Assembly: GCA_913062625.1 (NCBI GenBank)
Contig: CAJXWP010000012.1
Coordinates: 1 to 56,544, forward strand
Source: an uncultured Haliea sp.
GTDB taxonomy: Bacteria; Pseudomonadota; Gammaproteobacteria; Pseudomonadales; Halieaceae
Direction of reading: 5' to 3'
Length of the DNA: 56,544 nucleotides
Shown here: piece after piece, positions 1 to 8,657 of the stretch
Numbering within the stretch: the first letter of the stretch is position 1
Layout of the letters: every line of letters starts with the position of its first letter
Position numbers and translations under genes: made by a program
Notes under the pieces: generated by a model
The model's input: only the letters and a program-made list of their open reading frames with translations
What the model was told of the DNA's origin: nothing
The model's database searches: none

Positions 1-63
1 CCCGTCGACCATTGCGACACGCAACTCTTCAGGTTGAGTTGCATTAATTAATATTTTTTTCAT
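1..63 (-). CDS. rne: Ribonuclease E, N-terminal fragment
   Basis: Only the first 21 codons are present; the gene runs off the left edge. The reverse strand from position 63 reads MKKILINATQPEELRVAMVD, almost identical to the start of E. coli RNase E (MKRMLINATQQEELRVALVD). RNase E is the membrane-associated endonuclease that starts mRNA decay and processes rRNA and tRNA precursors. An AAGG-type ribosome site lies about ten bases upstream of the ATG. It is divergent from rluC, the arrangement seen in E. coli. Catalytic residues lie outside the window. Confidence 0.93.
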   Translation of the reverse strand, partial: MKKILINATQPEELRVAMVDG

Positions 64-631
64 ATTGCCGTTGCCTTGTATGCAGCAGGCTTGGCGGGAC
101 GGAAGATCAGATGTAAAGCCGGCATAACGCCGATTAACAGTAGCGATGGACCAAAAACCGTTAAGCTTATGGCCGTTTACTGGATGTAACCCTAAGCTAG
201 TTGCCGGTTCCACCCTAGTATATTGTTCACGCCAACCACGAAGTTTCTTGTGGTCATTTCAACGTCAGGCAGTAAAGTTTTGTGGTACTGAACCCGCCTT
301 TTTGCTAGTGTCGCAGCACCTACATGGCCTACAACGACGCTGATAGTTCTTTAGTCACTGAATCTGTGCCCCGGCAGTACTGACTGCTCGGTTCATAATA
401 TTGTCGCCTTGGGCTACTCACATGCGTGGCTTGTATCGCTCTCGCACTCTGGCCATCAAGTCGACATCCATTTGGTCTGTGTGGAGTGTCTGGCGGCGCC
501 ATGCGTCTCAGTCGCAGGCTCAATCGAGCGCCAGATGATTACCTCATCATCGGCTTGGAGCCGAGAGCAGGTGCAACCACAAGCGAGAGCATAGCAGTAT
601 ATGAAAAAAAATGACATGACTTGCAACGCTG
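64..631 (-). promoter_or_regulatory. Long rne-rluC divergent intergenic region (rne leader)
   Basis: This 568-bp stretch holds no convincing gene; the short reading frames in it have no ribosome sites or recognisable products. In E. coli the rne 5' leader is several hundred bases long and folds into hairpins through which RNase E controls its own mRNA, so a leader function here is an inference from position. Small inverted repeats are visible: a 6-bp stem with a 3-base loop at 550-564 and a 5-bp stem at 534-547. I could not match a specific Rfam rne5 fold by eye. Confidence 0.45.
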
Positions 632-1588
632 ATGTCTGATAGTCCAGACATTATACCCACTCGTCAAACGCGGCATCTGACCATCGATGAAAATACGTCA
701 GGGCAACGCTTGGACAACTTTCTAATACGTGAGTTAAAAGGAGTGCCTCGTGCTCGCTTATACCGGGCCTTGCGTAAAGGCGAAGTCCGGGTAAACAAGG
801 GCAGGGTGAAGGCGGATCACCGACTTGTTATCGGCGATCTGGTGCGACTTCCCCCGCTGCATCAGCCTGCAGCCTCAGCGCCGCCGAGTATTCCACTGAA
901 GCAGGTCGATCAACTTACACGACAAATTGTATATGAGGATAACAATCTATTAGTGATAGATAAGCCGTCTGGTCTCGCGGTTCATGGCGGTAGCGGCCTC
1001 AGTTTTGGCTTAATAGAATGCTTGCGAAAAATGCGCCCCGAAGCGCGTTATCTGGAATTGGTGCACCGTTTGGACCGTGATACATCTGGGCTAATCCTGA
1101 TCGCAAAACGCGCGGCTACTTTGAGAGAGTTGCACCGACAATTACGTGAAAAGCATATCGATAAGCGATACCTTGCTCTGGTGGCGGGTAAATGGCCGCG
1201 GGCGATGCGCGTTGTAGACGCCCCACTGGAGAAGAATTTCTTGCAATCGGGCGAGCGTATGGTGCGGGTCAGTCGCGGGGGCAAGAGGGCAATAACAGAG
1301 TTCAGTGTTGTGGAGCGGCTAGAGGGCGCTACGTTATTGGAGGCCCGCCCAATTACTGGGCGCACACACCAGATCCGCGTTCATGCTCAGCATGCTGGAT
1401 TTCCCTTGTTGGGAGATGATAAGTACAGCGATGATAGGACGGAGAGCTTTGCGCGACAAATCCGCTTAAAGCGGCTGTTTCTCCATGCGGCTTCATTGCG
1501 CTTTTCGCTTCCAGAGGCGGCTGAGATAAACCTGCAAGCACCTTTAGGTTTAATTTTAGAAAATGTATTACAAAGTATCCGTAAGTAG
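632..1588 (+). CDS. rluC: 23S rRNA pseudouridine synthase RluC
   Basis: 318 residues against 319 for E. coli RluC, which makes pseudouridine at positions 955, 2504 and 2580 of 23S rRNA. An N-terminal S4 RNA-binding domain (about residues 17-75, with SGQRLDNFL and VRVNKGRVK) precedes the RluA-type catalytic domain. The catalytic motif HRLDRDTSGL is near residue 145, and RTHQIRVH and GDDKY follow. The ATG at 632 is the only start in frame, because TGA follows closely upstream; its ribosome site is weak. Divergent from rne and convergent with maf. Confidence 0.95.
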   Translation: MSDSPDIIPTRQTRHLTIDENTSGQRLDNFLIRELKGVPRARLYRALRKGEVRVNKGRVKADHRLVIGDLVRLPPLHQPAASAPPSIPLKQVDQLTRQIVYEDNNLLVIDKPSGLAVHGGSGLSFGLIECLRKMRPEARYLELVHRLDRDTSGLILIAKRAATLRELHRQLREKHIDKRYLALVAGKWPRAMRVVDAPLEKNFLQSGERMVRVSRGGKRAITEFSVVERLEGATLLEARPITGRTHQIRVHAQHAGFPLLGDDKYSDDRTESFARQIRLKRLFLHAASLRFSLPEAAEINLQAPLGLILENVLQSIRK

Positions 1589-1624
1589 CTGTTAAATATA
1601 TGTTTAAATAAAATTTATTGTCTT

Positions 1625-2206
1625 TTAAGAGTGTAAAATCTCTACGCCAAGCTCTCCTAACAGCGCCGTCAGCTTAATCAGTGGCAGTCCTTCTAGGCTG
1701 GTCGGATCATCGCCCGTCAGACGTTCGAACAGGGCAATACCCAAACCTTCAGCCTTGAAGCTCCCCGCGCAGTCATAGGGTTGCTCTCGACAGAGGTAGT
1801 TTGTAATTTGGCGGTCGCTGAGCGTTCGAAAATGTACGCTAAATTGCTCTACGTGAGACCGCTGCTGACTGCGGTTGGGTGAGATTAACGCAATTGCAGT
1901 ATAAAACAGCATCTCCTGGCCGGAGCTGCTGCGCAGTTGGGTTGAGGCGGCCTCAAAGTTGCCTGGCTTGCCAATGATGCTGCCGTCTATTGAGGCGACT
2001 TGATCGCTACCGATAACGAGCGCGGTGGGGTGTAGCATAGCGATAGACTCGGCTTTTGCGTGCGCCAAACGCGCCGCTAGCGCCGCAGGCGCTTCGTGCG
2101 GGAGTGGCGTTTCGTCGGTTATGGGCGGTACGCAGCGAAAGGGCAATCGTAGCCGTTCGAGCAAACGACGGCGATAGGGTGATGTTGATGCCAGAATGAT
2201 ATCCAT
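1625..2206 (-). CDS. yceF: Maf-family nucleotide pyrophosphatase (YceF type)
   Basis: Starting at the ATG at 2206 gives a 193-residue protein beginning MDIILASTSPYRRRLLERL, as Maf proteins do; the open frame continues upstream to 2284 but that part does not look native. Family motifs are present: DETP, IGSDQV, GKP, and the FYT segment. YceF-type Maf proteins hydrolyse modified NTPs such as m7GTP, probably as housecleaning. The position beside yceD-rpmF matches E. coli. It is divergent from yceD with a 93-bp spacer. Confidence 0.92.
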   Translation of the reverse strand: MDIILASTSPYRRRLLERLRLPFRCVPPITDETPLPHEAPAALAARLAHAKAESIAMLHPTALVIGSDQVASIDGSIIGKPGNFEAASTQLRSSSGQEMLFYTAIALISPNRSQQRSHVEQFSVHFRTLSDRQITNYLCREQPYDCAGSFKAEGLGIALFERLTGDDPTSLEGLPLIKLTALLGELGVEILHS

Positions 2207-2262
2207 ATGCCATGCCAAACTAGGGTGGAGTGGGGAGAACTGTTTGTATTGTAAAGATATTT

Positions 2263-2291
2263 TTGACAAAGGGGCAGTCCGCACCTATCAT
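2263..2291 (+). promoter_or_regulatory. Sigma-70 promoter of the yceD-rpmF operon
   Basis: A perfect -35 box TTGACA (2263-2268) is separated by exactly 17 bp from the -10 box TATCAT (2286-2291). The expected transcription start, about 7 bases after the -10, is near 2298, while the yceD ATG is at 2300. The transcript would therefore have almost no leader. Confidence 0.75.
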
Positions 2292-2299
2292 GCGCGCCT

Positions 2300-2833
2300 A
2301 TGTTAACTGAGTCCCTTCTGCCGACGTTGGATGTTCGCAAGGCCGCGATCCGAGGTGCGGTGATTGGCGGAGGTTTGCAGCCGCTTAATTTAAAGCGCTT
2401 TCGACCGATTTTAGCCGGCGATGAGGGCGTTATTGCGGTTAAGATGATTTTTTCTCGCGATGGAGAAAACAGGTTTGTGGTGGATGTGTCTGTCGAGGCA
2501 GATATACTGGCCGTGTGTCAGCGCTGTCTTGAGGCCATGCCAGAACATTTATCTATTGAAAGTAAGCTGGCCGTTGTCTGGTCTGATGAAGAGGCAGCGA
2601 GTCTCCCCAGATATTTAGACCCGTTAATATTGAGTGAGGATTCCTGTAACCTTTGGGAGCTCGTCGAGGATGAACTGATATTGGCCATGAAGCCTTTCAG
2701 TTATCACGATACAGGAACATGCAGAAGTAAGACGGTATCTTTCTTTGATCCTCTGTTGAAAGAAGATGTTGTAGAAGAGAAGCCCAACCCGTTTAATGTG
2801 CTGGAGCAATTGAAGCCCGGCAACAAGCACTAG
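2300..2833 (+). CDS. yceD: YceD (DUF177) protein, large-subunit rRNA accumulation factor
   Basis: 177 residues, the normal size for the DUF177/YceD family. Members usually sit directly before rpmF and support 23S rRNA or large-subunit accumulation. The zinc-ribbon-like half-site CQRCLEAM is near residue 74, and a VEDELILA segment typical of the family is near residue 120. The first residues, ending [10 protein letters not shown], fit the usual N-terminus, so the ATG at 2300 is probably right even though no ribosome site could fit in the transcript from the promoter at 2263-2291. rpmF follows after 10 bp. Confidence 0.9.
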   Translation: MLTESLLPTLDVRKAAIRGAVIGGGLQPLNLKRFRPILAGDEGVIAVKMIFSRDGENRFVVDVSVEADILAVCQRCLEAMPEHLSIESKLAVVWSDEEAASLPRYLDPLILSEDSCNLWELVEDELILAMKPFSYHDTGTCRSKTVSFFDPLLKEDVVEEKPNPFNVLEQLKPGNKH

Positions 2834-2843
2834 GAGTGTAGTC

Positions 2844-3026
2844 ATGGCTGTTCAGAAAAGTAAAAAGACGCGGTCGCGGCGCGGTATGCGGCGCTCGCAT
2901 GATGCGTTGACCGGACCGACATTATCGGTTGATCAAACGTCAGGAGAGACTCATCGTCGGCATCATGTTACAGCCGATGGGTTTTACCGTGGCAAAAAAG
3001 TGATCGACAGCGGCAGTGACGACTGA
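2844..3026 (+). CDS. rpmF: 50S ribosomal protein L32
   Basis: 60 residues beginning [20 protein letters not shown], the standard L32 N-terminus, with the [14 protein letters not shown] segment near the end. It is a structural component of the large ribosomal subunit. An AGGAG ribosome site precedes the ATG. This is a gammaproteobacterial cysteine-free L32, unlike zinc-binding versions. In relatives the next genes are plsX and often fabH; here neither follows. Confidence 0.96.
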   Translation: MAVQKSKKTRSRRGMRRSHDALTGPTLSVDQTSGETHRRHHVTADGFYRGKKVIDSGSDD

Positions 3027-3341
3027 AACTTCCGGCCTGAACGGAAGTAAATTGGCACTGTGTTCCGCGCGCTCGCTCTGACAGTTTGTCAAACCTGCGA
3101 GGACTTCAGTCCTCGCAAAAGCCCTTCGAATCTCGTTGTGATCGCTGTAAACACTTCAGCACTAACCGCATGATCTACCCACAATACTTCTCGCAGGCGC
3201 TCTCGTGTCTCTACCGACGTTATAGTACCGTTGAAGTTCAACGCCAACGCCACTATTCTCGCGCGCAGCGCACGGTGATCTACCTAGCTGCTGGAAAATC
3301 TGTGGGAATGTCCCGAGTTTCGACTAAAGACGGTATCAGCG
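3027..3341. other. Gap where plsX and fabH would be expected; hairpins, no gene
   Basis: This 315-bp stretch separates rpmF from fabD. In E. coli and many relatives plsX and fabH lie here. I read all frames and found no PlsX or FabH motif; the 87-codon open frame at 3086-3349 does not resemble any family I know. It holds a 7-bp stem (3028-3034 with 3042-3048, 7-base loop) directly after the rpmF stop and a much stronger hairpin at 3096-3117. Neither is followed by a T-run, so they may be processing or Rho-dependent ends, or remains of a deletion. Confidence 0.7.
3096..3117. repeat. Perfect 10-bp inverted repeat between rpmF and fabD
   Basis: TGCGAGGACT (3096-3105) and AGTCCTCGCA (3108-3117) are exact reverse complements with two bases between them. 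As RNA this folds to a stem of about 9 bp closed by a four-base loop. It is followed on the plus strand by CAAAAGCCC-type sequence with no T-run, so it is not a classical intrinsic terminator; an mRNA-stabilising or processing hairpin is possible. Confidence 0.65.
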
Positions 3342-4289
3342 ATGTATGAGACCACGATTGGCTTTGTTTTCCCGGGACAGGGTTCCCAGCAGGTAGGAAT
3401 GCTGGCGGCAGCTCATGAACAGTTCGCTGTGGTAAGAGATACCTTTGAGGAAGCTTCTCAGGCACTTGACTATGATATGTGGTCGTTGCTGATGACCGGA
3501 CCGCAGGAGGCACTAAATCTGACAGAAACGACACAACCGGTTCTGCTGACGTGCAGCGTGGCGCTCTGGCGAGCATGGGAGGAGGCGTTAGGTGCATCAC
3601 CTTGTATCATGGCCGGCCACAGCCTCGGTGAATTCTCTGCATTGGTATGTGCTGGCGCTTTGGGATTTGCTGATGCCGTTAAATTAGTGCGCAAGCGAGG
3701 CGAGTTTATGCAGACGGCTGTGCCTGCAGGCCAGGGCGCTATGGCCGCGATTATCGGCGTCGAAGACTCTGAGGTTATTCGTATTTGTCAGCAGGTTGCT
3801 CATGAGGGGAACGGTGTTGTCTCTGCGGTAAACTTTAATTCACCTGGCCAAGTCGTTATCGCTGGAAATACTGCCGCCGTTGAGGTCGCTATTAGTGCCT
3901 TGAAAGAAGCGGGCGCAAAAAGAGCGCTGCCTCTCCCGGTAAGCGCGCCTTTTCATACTGAATTGATGAAGCCTGCGGGAGAACATCTGGCAGAGGCAAT
4001 GTCCGTAATTGCAATTTTATCGCCTACGATACCCGTAGTCCACAATGTGAATGCAACTGTCGAGTCTGATCCAGAAAAAATACGCACTCTGTTGATAGAA
4101 CAGATCTATAGTCCGGTGCAGTGGACAGCCTGCATGCGCAGGGTTATTGAGGCAGGGGCGCAGAATATTGTTGAGTGCGGTCCAGGCAGAGTATTAAGCG
4201 GGCTGAGCCGGCGGATTGAAAAAACGTTGCACTGTTACTCTTTAGAAGAACCGGAAGCATTATTGGCGGCGGCAGCCGAACTAAAATAG
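3342..4289 (+). CDS. fabD: Malonyl-CoA:ACP transacylase
   Basis: 315 residues (E. coli 309). It transfers malonyl from CoA to acyl carrier protein, supplying extender units for type II fatty acid synthesis in the cytosol. Visible motifs: GQGSQ at residues 12-16, the nucleophile elbow GHSLG at 92-96 (Ser94), and the catalytic His205 in SAPFHTELM. The ATG at 3342 has only a weak ribosome site, but family alignment supports it. fabG follows after 17 bp. Confidence 0.96.
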   Translation: MYETTIGFVFPGQGSQQVGMLAAAHEQFAVVRDTFEEASQALDYDMWSLLMTGPQEALNLTETTQPVLLTCSVALWRAWEEALGASPCIMAGHSLGEFSALVCAGALGFADAVKLVRKRGEFMQTAVPAGQGAMAAIIGVEDSEVIRICQQVAHEGNGVVSAVNFNSPGQVVIAGNTAAVEVAISALKEAGAKRALPLPVSAPFHTELMKPAGEHLAEAMSVIAILSPTIPVVHNVNATVESDPEKIRTLLIEQIYSPVQWTACMRRVIEAGAQNIVECGPGRVLSGLSRRIEKTLHCYSLEEPEALLAAAAELK

Positions 4290-4306
4290 AGCACTCGAGG
4301 TCCAGT

Positions 4307-5050
4307 ATGGGAGAAGAAAAAAAAGTGGCTCTTGTTACGGGCGCTAGTCGTGGGATTGGCCAAGCGATTGCAAAATCGCTTGCTGCCGACGGTTTTATTG
4401 TCGTGGGGACTGCTACCAGTGACATAGGTGCTGAAGCGATCTCCACTTACCTTGCAGAGGAAAACAACCCTGGACGTGGCATCAAGCTGAATGTCGCCGA
4501 CCCCGATAGCGTAACGCTGGCGATTAAGGCCATTGCCGAACAATTTGAGGCCCCTCTGGTGTTGGTGAATAACGCTGGCATTACCCGCGACAACATTCTC
4601 ATGCGCATGAAGGAAGAGGAATGGCAGGCGGTTATGGACACTAACCTCAGCGGTCTTTACCGCGTGAGTAAGGCTTGCGTGAGGGGTATGACTAAGGCGC
4701 GCTGGGGCCGTATTGTGAATATCACATCTGTCGTTGGATCCATGGGAAACATCGGTCAGAGTAATTATGCGGCAACAAAAGCGGGCGCAGAGGGTTTCTC
4801 GCGAGCACTGGCCCGTGAATTAGGATCTCGTTCTATCACTGTTAATTGTGTCGCGCCGGGCTTTATTGATACAGATATGACTCGGGACTTACCCGAAAAT
4901 CAGCGTGATTTGCTGTTACAGCAAATACCTCTTGGGCGACTCGGAAGCGCTGCAGAAGTTGCCGCTCTGGTGAGTTTCCTTTGCAGTGATATGGCGGGCT
5001 ATATTACGGGTGAAACACTGCATATAAATGGTGGCATGCACATGGGATAA
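4307..5050 (+). CDS. fabG: 3-oxoacyl-ACP reductase
   Basis: 247-residue short-chain dehydrogenase that reduces 3-oxoacyl-ACP with NADPH. The cofactor motif TGASRGIG is at residues 11-18, NNAG at 88-91, and the catalytic residues are Ser141, Tyr154 and Lys158 (YAATK). The C-terminus ends with the family-typical TLHINGGMHMG. It sits between fabD and acpP, as in the classic fab cluster, and a fresh promoter for acpP probably follows it. Confidence 0.96.
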   Translation: MGEEKKVALVTGASRGIGQAIAKSLAADGFIVVGTATSDIGAEAISTYLAEENNPGRGIKLNVADPDSVTLAIKAIAEQFEAPLVLVNNAGITRDNILMRMKEEEWQAVMDTNLSGLYRVSKACVRGMTKARWGRIVNITSVVGSMGNIGQSNYAATKAGAEGFSRALARELGSRSITVNCVAPGFIDTDMTRDLPENQRDLLLQQIPLGRLGSAAEVAALVSFLCSDMAGYITGETLHINGGMHMG

Positions 5051-5078
5051 ATTACTGATAAATATAGGTTAAATTTAG

Positions 5079-5084
5079 TATAAT
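5079..5084 (+). promoter_or_regulatory. Probable acpP promoter -10 box
   Basis: A consensus TATAAT lies 112 bp upstream of acpP in an AT-rich 146-bp intergenic region. No good -35 hexamer is present at 16-18 bp; TGATAA at 5056-5061 is the best at 17 bp. acpP normally has its own strong promoter, which makes a promoter here likely, but the exact element is uncertain. Confidence 0.4.
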
Positions 5085-5196
5085 CGGTCGTGTTAAAAAA
5101 AATTTATTACTCGTTGGAAAAACAGAGTAAACTGTCCGCCCAGGCCGTGTAGTTGGGTATATTTAGAACTAAAAAACATTAGGAGTAACAGATAAA

Positions 5197-5433
5197 ATGA
5201 GCAGCATTGAAGAGCGCGTGAAGAAGATCGTAGCAGAGCAACTTGGCGTCAAAGAAGAAGAGGTGCAAACTGACGCATCGTTCGTCGAAGATCTCGGTGC
5301 AGACTCCTTGGATACCGTCGAATTGGTAATGGCTCTTGAAGAAGAATTTGAAACTGAAATTCCAGATGAAGAAGCGGAAAAAATTACGACTGTTGCTCTG
5401 GCTATTGCATACATCAACTCTAATCTCGCCTGA
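5197..5433 (+). CDS. acpP: Acyl carrier protein
   Basis: 78 acidic residues, the usual length. Ser37 in the GADSLD motif is the attachment site for 4'-phosphopantetheine, and the following helix ([12 protein letters not shown]) is the one that docks fatty-acid enzymes. It carries growing acyl chains between the Fab enzymes and delivers them for phospholipid and lipid A synthesis. A strong AGGAGT ribosome site is 12 bases before the ATG, fitting very high expression. A weak terminator follows before fabF. Confidence 0.97.
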   Translation: MSSIEERVKKIVAEQLGVKEEEVQTDASFVEDLGADSLDTVELVMALEEEFETEIPDEEAEKITTVALAIAYINSNLA

Positions 5434-5460
5434 TTTATTAATGCCGTTTCCACGCGAGAA

Positions 5461-5490
5461 GCCGTTCCTATTTAGGTAGAGCGGTTTTTG
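5461..5490 (+). terminator. Possible attenuating terminator between acpP and fabF
   Basis: An imperfect stem (GCCG with CGGT outside, CCTA with TAGG inside) is followed by TTTTTG and shortly after by another TTTTTG. A leaky terminator here would explain high acpP and lower fabF expression. The stem is broken by an internal loop, so the call is tentative. Confidence 0.35.
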
Positions 5491-5535
5491 TGTTTTTGCA
5501 CCTCTCGGAAATTACGCTTTAGAGGAGTTATATCT

Positions 5536-6777
5536 TTGATTGGCAGAAGAGTCGTCGTTACTGGGATGGGGATGGTGAGCCCCGTCGGTCATACGGTGGA
5601 TGAAACTTGGGGTAATATCTTGGAGGGCAGGAGTGGTGCGGCTCTAATTGAGAGCTTCGATACTTCTGCTTACAGCACTCGGTTCAGTGCCAGCGTTAAA
5701 AATTTCGACCTCTCGCCATACCTTGCCGAAAAAGAAGCGCGAAAGCAGGATGTTTTTGTGCAGTACGGCATGGTGGCAGGAATCCAAGCCATGCAAGACA
5801 GTGGATTTGAGGTGACTGAAGAAACTGCGCCGCGCATCGGCTGCTCTATCGGCTCAGGCATCGGCGGTATCGGGCAGATAGAAAAGAACACTGAAATTAT
5901 TCGAACCTCAGGGCCGCGTCGCGTCTCGCCTTTTTTTGTACCGGGTTCTATCATCAATATGATATCCGGTAATCTTTCAGTGAAATACAATCTTCAAGGT
6001 CCGAATCTCGCCGTCGTGACGGCGTGCACTTCTGGCACACACAACATCGGTCTGGGTGCCCGGTTGATCGCACTGGGTGATGCCGATGCCATGTTGGTTG
6101 GCGGCGCTGAAATGGCGACGACGCCTGTCGGTTTAGGGGGTTTCGCCGCAGCTAGAGCGCTTTCTACGCGTAATGATGATCCTGTTCGCGCTTCGCGACC
6201 CTGGGACAAGGATCGCGATGGCTTTGTTTTGGGTGATGGAGCCGGCGTGATTATGATCGAGGAGTATGAATCAGCAAAGGCCAGAGGCGCAAAAATCTAT
6301 GCTGAACTTCGAGGCTTCGGCATGAGTGGCGATGCTCACCACATGACGCTGCCCCCAGAGAACGGCAGAGGTGCCGCAGCCTCTATGTCCAATGCCATTA
6401 AAGATGCTGGTATTGCGTTGGATAAAATCAGTTACATCAACGCCCATGGAACCTCGACACACGCTGGTGATCTTGCTGAGAGTCGTGCTATTGAGTCCGT
6501 GTTTGGCAGTTCAGCGTCGCAAGTAGCGGTCAGCTCAACCAAGTCCATGATAGGCCACTTATTGGGTGCGGCTGGGGCAGTGGAGGCTATTTTTTCCATC
6601 TTAGCCTTACGCGATCAGGTGGCCCCACCGACCATAAATCTTGATGAGCCTGACGAGGGCTGCACTTTGAACTACGTCCCCCATGTCGCTCAGGAACGTG
6701 TCATCCATAGCACTCTTTCTAACTCTTTTGGGTTTGGCGGGACCAATGGATCATTGCTGTTCTGCAAAGCTGACTGA
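5536..6777 (+). CDS. fabF: 3-oxoacyl-ACP synthase II (KAS II)
   Basis: Starting at the TTG at 5536 gives 413 residues, the same as E. coli FabF, and a GAGGAG ribosome site sits 9 bases upstream. The open frame extends further upstream to 5488, but that part is not family-like. FabF condenses malonyl-ACP with acyl-ACP to elongate chains, including the unsaturated C16 to C18 step. The catalytic triad is visible: Cys164 (TACTSGTHN), the His of NAHGTSTH near 304, and the His of [10 protein letters not shown] near 341. Confidence 0.95.
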   Translation: MIGRRVVVTGMGMVSPVGHTVDETWGNILEGRSGAALIESFDTSAYSTRFSASVKNFDLSPYLAEKEARKQDVFVQYGMVAGIQAMQDSGFEVTEETAPRIGCSIGSGIGGIGQIEKNTEIIRTSGPRRVSPFFVPGSIINMISGNLSVKYNLQGPNLAVVTACTSGTHNIGLGARLIALGDADAMLVGGAEMATTPVGLGGFAAARALSTRNDDPVRASRPWDKDRDGFVLGDGAGVIMIEEYESAKARGAKIYAELRGFGMSGDAHHMTLPPENGRGAAASMSNAIKDAGIALDKISYINAHGTSTHAGDLAESRAIESVFGSSASQVAVSSTKSMIGHLLGAAGAVEAIFSILALRDQVAPPTINLDEPDEGCTLNYVPHVAQERVIHSTLSNSFGFGGTNGSLLFCKAD

Positions 6778-6788
6778 TCGGATTGCCG

Positions 6789-7619
6789 GTGTCCCAGCGG
6801 TCTGACATCTGGCTTGATGGCTCACCAACAGCCACGTTGCCGCTACCAGATCGAGGGTCCGACTTCGGTGACGGTGTCTTTGAAACTATTTTAGTGCACC
6901 AAGGAGCGCTCCTCTTTGCAGATGTGCATCTAGAACGGCTGTCATTGGGCCTGCAAGTCCTCGCCATTCCTGACTGCATCGCAGCCGCGCGTCAGCAGCT
7001 TGATATTGTAGCCATTGCCATTCATTGGCGCTGGGCTGTGTTGCGTCTGAGTGTGAGCAGAGGTAGTGGCCAGCGAGGCTACACACCGTCCGATAATGCC
7101 GTTCCACGGATTTTGATCAGTGTCAGTCCGCTTGATCGTGACTGCGAGAAAATGATGACGGCTGCGACGTTGTGTTTCGCCAATATTCGCCTTGCTACCC
7201 AGCCTTTTCTGGCTGGGATCAAGCACCTCAATCGACTGGAGCAAGTTTTAGCATCTGCTCAAGCAAAAGCGGAGGGAGTCGACGAGGCCATCGTGCTGGA
7301 TCAAAATGGACATATCATTTCAGTTATCGCAGGTAATCTTTTTCTGGTTCGTCAGGGCAAATTGCTGACCCCAAAACTGGATAATTGCGGAGTCCTAGGT
7401 ACACGGCGCAGGCTTGTCATCGAAAGATGGGCGCCCGCTATAGGGTTAACGGTTCGCGAGACCACGCTAACGCTGTTAGATTTGCAGGAGGCAGAAGAGG
7501 TTTTCTATAGCAATAGCCTGCAAACTGTCCGGCCTATTGCGAGAATAGGCCAACAAAGCTGGAATAGTCATGGAGTATGTGAGGCAATATTCCAGCGTTA
7601 TCAGGAAACGCTAATATGA
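6789..7619 (+). CDS. pabC: Aminodeoxychorismate lyase
   Basis: PLP-dependent fold-type IV lyase that makes 4-aminobenzoate from aminodeoxychorismate for folate synthesis. Motifs: DFGDGVFET near the N-terminus, SRGSGQRGY, and the PLP lysine in AGIKHLNRLEQV. I prefer the GTG at 6789, which has a CGGAT site six bases upstream; a TTG at 6783 in the same frame is the alternative. It lies in the standard position after fabF and overlaps the start of mltG by four bases. Confidence 0.92.
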   Translation: MSQRSDIWLDGSPTATLPLPDRGSDFGDGVFETILVHQGALLFADVHLERLSLGLQVLAIPDCIAAARQQLDIVAIAIHWRWAVLRLSVSRGSGQRGYTPSDNAVPRILISVSPLDRDCEKMMTAATLCFANIRLATQPFLAGIKHLNRLEQVLASAQAKAEGVDEAIVLDQNGHIISVIAGNLFLVRQGKLLTPKLDNCGVLGTRRRLVIERWAPAIGLTVRETTLTLLDLQEAEEVFYSNSLQTVRPIARIGQQSWNSHGVCEAIFQRYQETLI

Positions 7620-8656
7620 TGCGAAAGCTACTCGTATCGACACTGTTGCTGGTGATGCTGGCGGTACTGGGCGGCGTGATTTTCAGAGAATTGCGCCAAC
7701 GATGGGATGCTCCGTTGTTGATTCCTGAAGAGGGGTTTGTACTGACAATAGTGCAGGGCGAGTCGTTGCGATCGGTCGCTGATACTCTGCACAAGGCTGG
7801 CATTTTAGTGCATCCCAGATTATTAATTCTTTACAGTAGATGGACTGGAATGGACCAAGCAATAAAGCGTGGAGAATACCTTCTACTTCCAGAACTAAAC
7901 GCTGAGGCTCTGCTAAGGCGTCTGAATGACGGCGATGTGATCCACTATCAAGTCACTTTTCCTGAGGGTATAACGCTCGCTAAAGCTTTGGATATTCTTT
8001 CGCAGCAGGCGGCACTAGAAACGGTTTTAAGCGGACCATCGGATTCGCAAATCATGACTTTAATCAAGCCATACTCGCACTCGGAGGGTCTCTTTTTCCC
8101 TGACAGCTATCGATATTTACGCGGAGACACTGATCTGAGTGTTTTGCAGCGTGCGCACTCAGCCTTAATTGACGTGTTACAGACAGAATGGATTGCTAGA
8201 GCACCAGGGCTGCCCTATGAAACGCCCTATGAAGCGCTGATTATGGCGTCAATCATTGAGCGAGAAACGGGTCTTGCCGAGGAAAGAGAGCAGATTTCAG
8301 GTGTGTTCGTGCGACGATTACAGCAACGAATGCTTCTGCAAACTGACCCTACCGTGATTTACGGAATGGGTGCTGAATTTGATGGGAACCTTCGGCGTAC
8401 TGACCTCAAGGACGGTAGCAATATTTATAATACTTACCGCCATTCTGGTTTGCCCCCGACCCCAATTGCTTTGTCTGGTCGTGCGGCAATTCATGCAGCG
8501 TTGAACCCGGAGGCGGGCAGCGCTCTGTACTTTGTCGCCAGAGGTGACGGTGGACATGTGTTTAGCGCAACCTTGGCAGCACACAATCGCGCTGTAGGGG
8601 AGTTTCAATTACGGCGGCGAAAAAATTACACGTCATCACCACAGGGACTGCGCTAG
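7616..8656 (+). CDS. mltG: Endolytic peptidoglycan transglycosylase MltG
   Basis: 346 residues (E. coli YceG/MltG 340). An N-terminal membrane segment (about residues 4-22) anchors a periplasmic domain that cleaves nascent glycan strands and is thought to set chain length. A LysM-like region (GESLRSVADTLHKAG) precedes the catalytic YceG fold, in which IIERETG near residue 215 carries the essential glutamate. The TDPTVIYG motif near residue 242 is also typical. ATG overlaps the pabC stop; tmk follows after one base. Confidence 0.95.
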   Translation: MMRKLLVSTLLLVMLAVLGGVIFRELRQRWDAPLLIPEEGFVLTIVQGESLRSVADTLHKAGILVHPRLLILYSRWTGMDQAIKRGEYLLLPELNAEALLRRLNDGDVIHYQVTFPEGITLAKALDILSQQAALETVLSGPSDSQIMTLIKPYSHSEGLFFPDSYRYLRGDTDLSVLQRAHSALIDVLQTEWIARAPGLPYETPYEALIMASIIERETGLAEEREQISGVFVRRLQQRMLLQTDPTVIYGMGAEFDGNLRRTDLKDGSNIYNTYRHSGLPPTPIALSGRAAIHAALNPEAGSALYFVARGDGGHVFSATLAAHNRAVGEFQLRRRKNYTSSPQGLR

Positions 8657-8657
8657 C

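Noticed and set aside
1048-1365. Long antisense open frames over rluC, fabF, metH and the helicase genes.
   Set aside because: They are frame shadows of strongly conserved genes, with no ribosome sites or family matches.
3086-3349. An 87-codon open frame in the rpmF-fabD gap.
   Set aside because: No ribosome site, no family resemblance, low-complexity composition and a perfect hairpin inside it; it also runs into fabD in another frame.
5488-5535. A 16-residue N-terminal extension of FabF.
   Set aside because: The TTG at 5536 has a clear ribosome site and gives the exact usual length of 413 residues.
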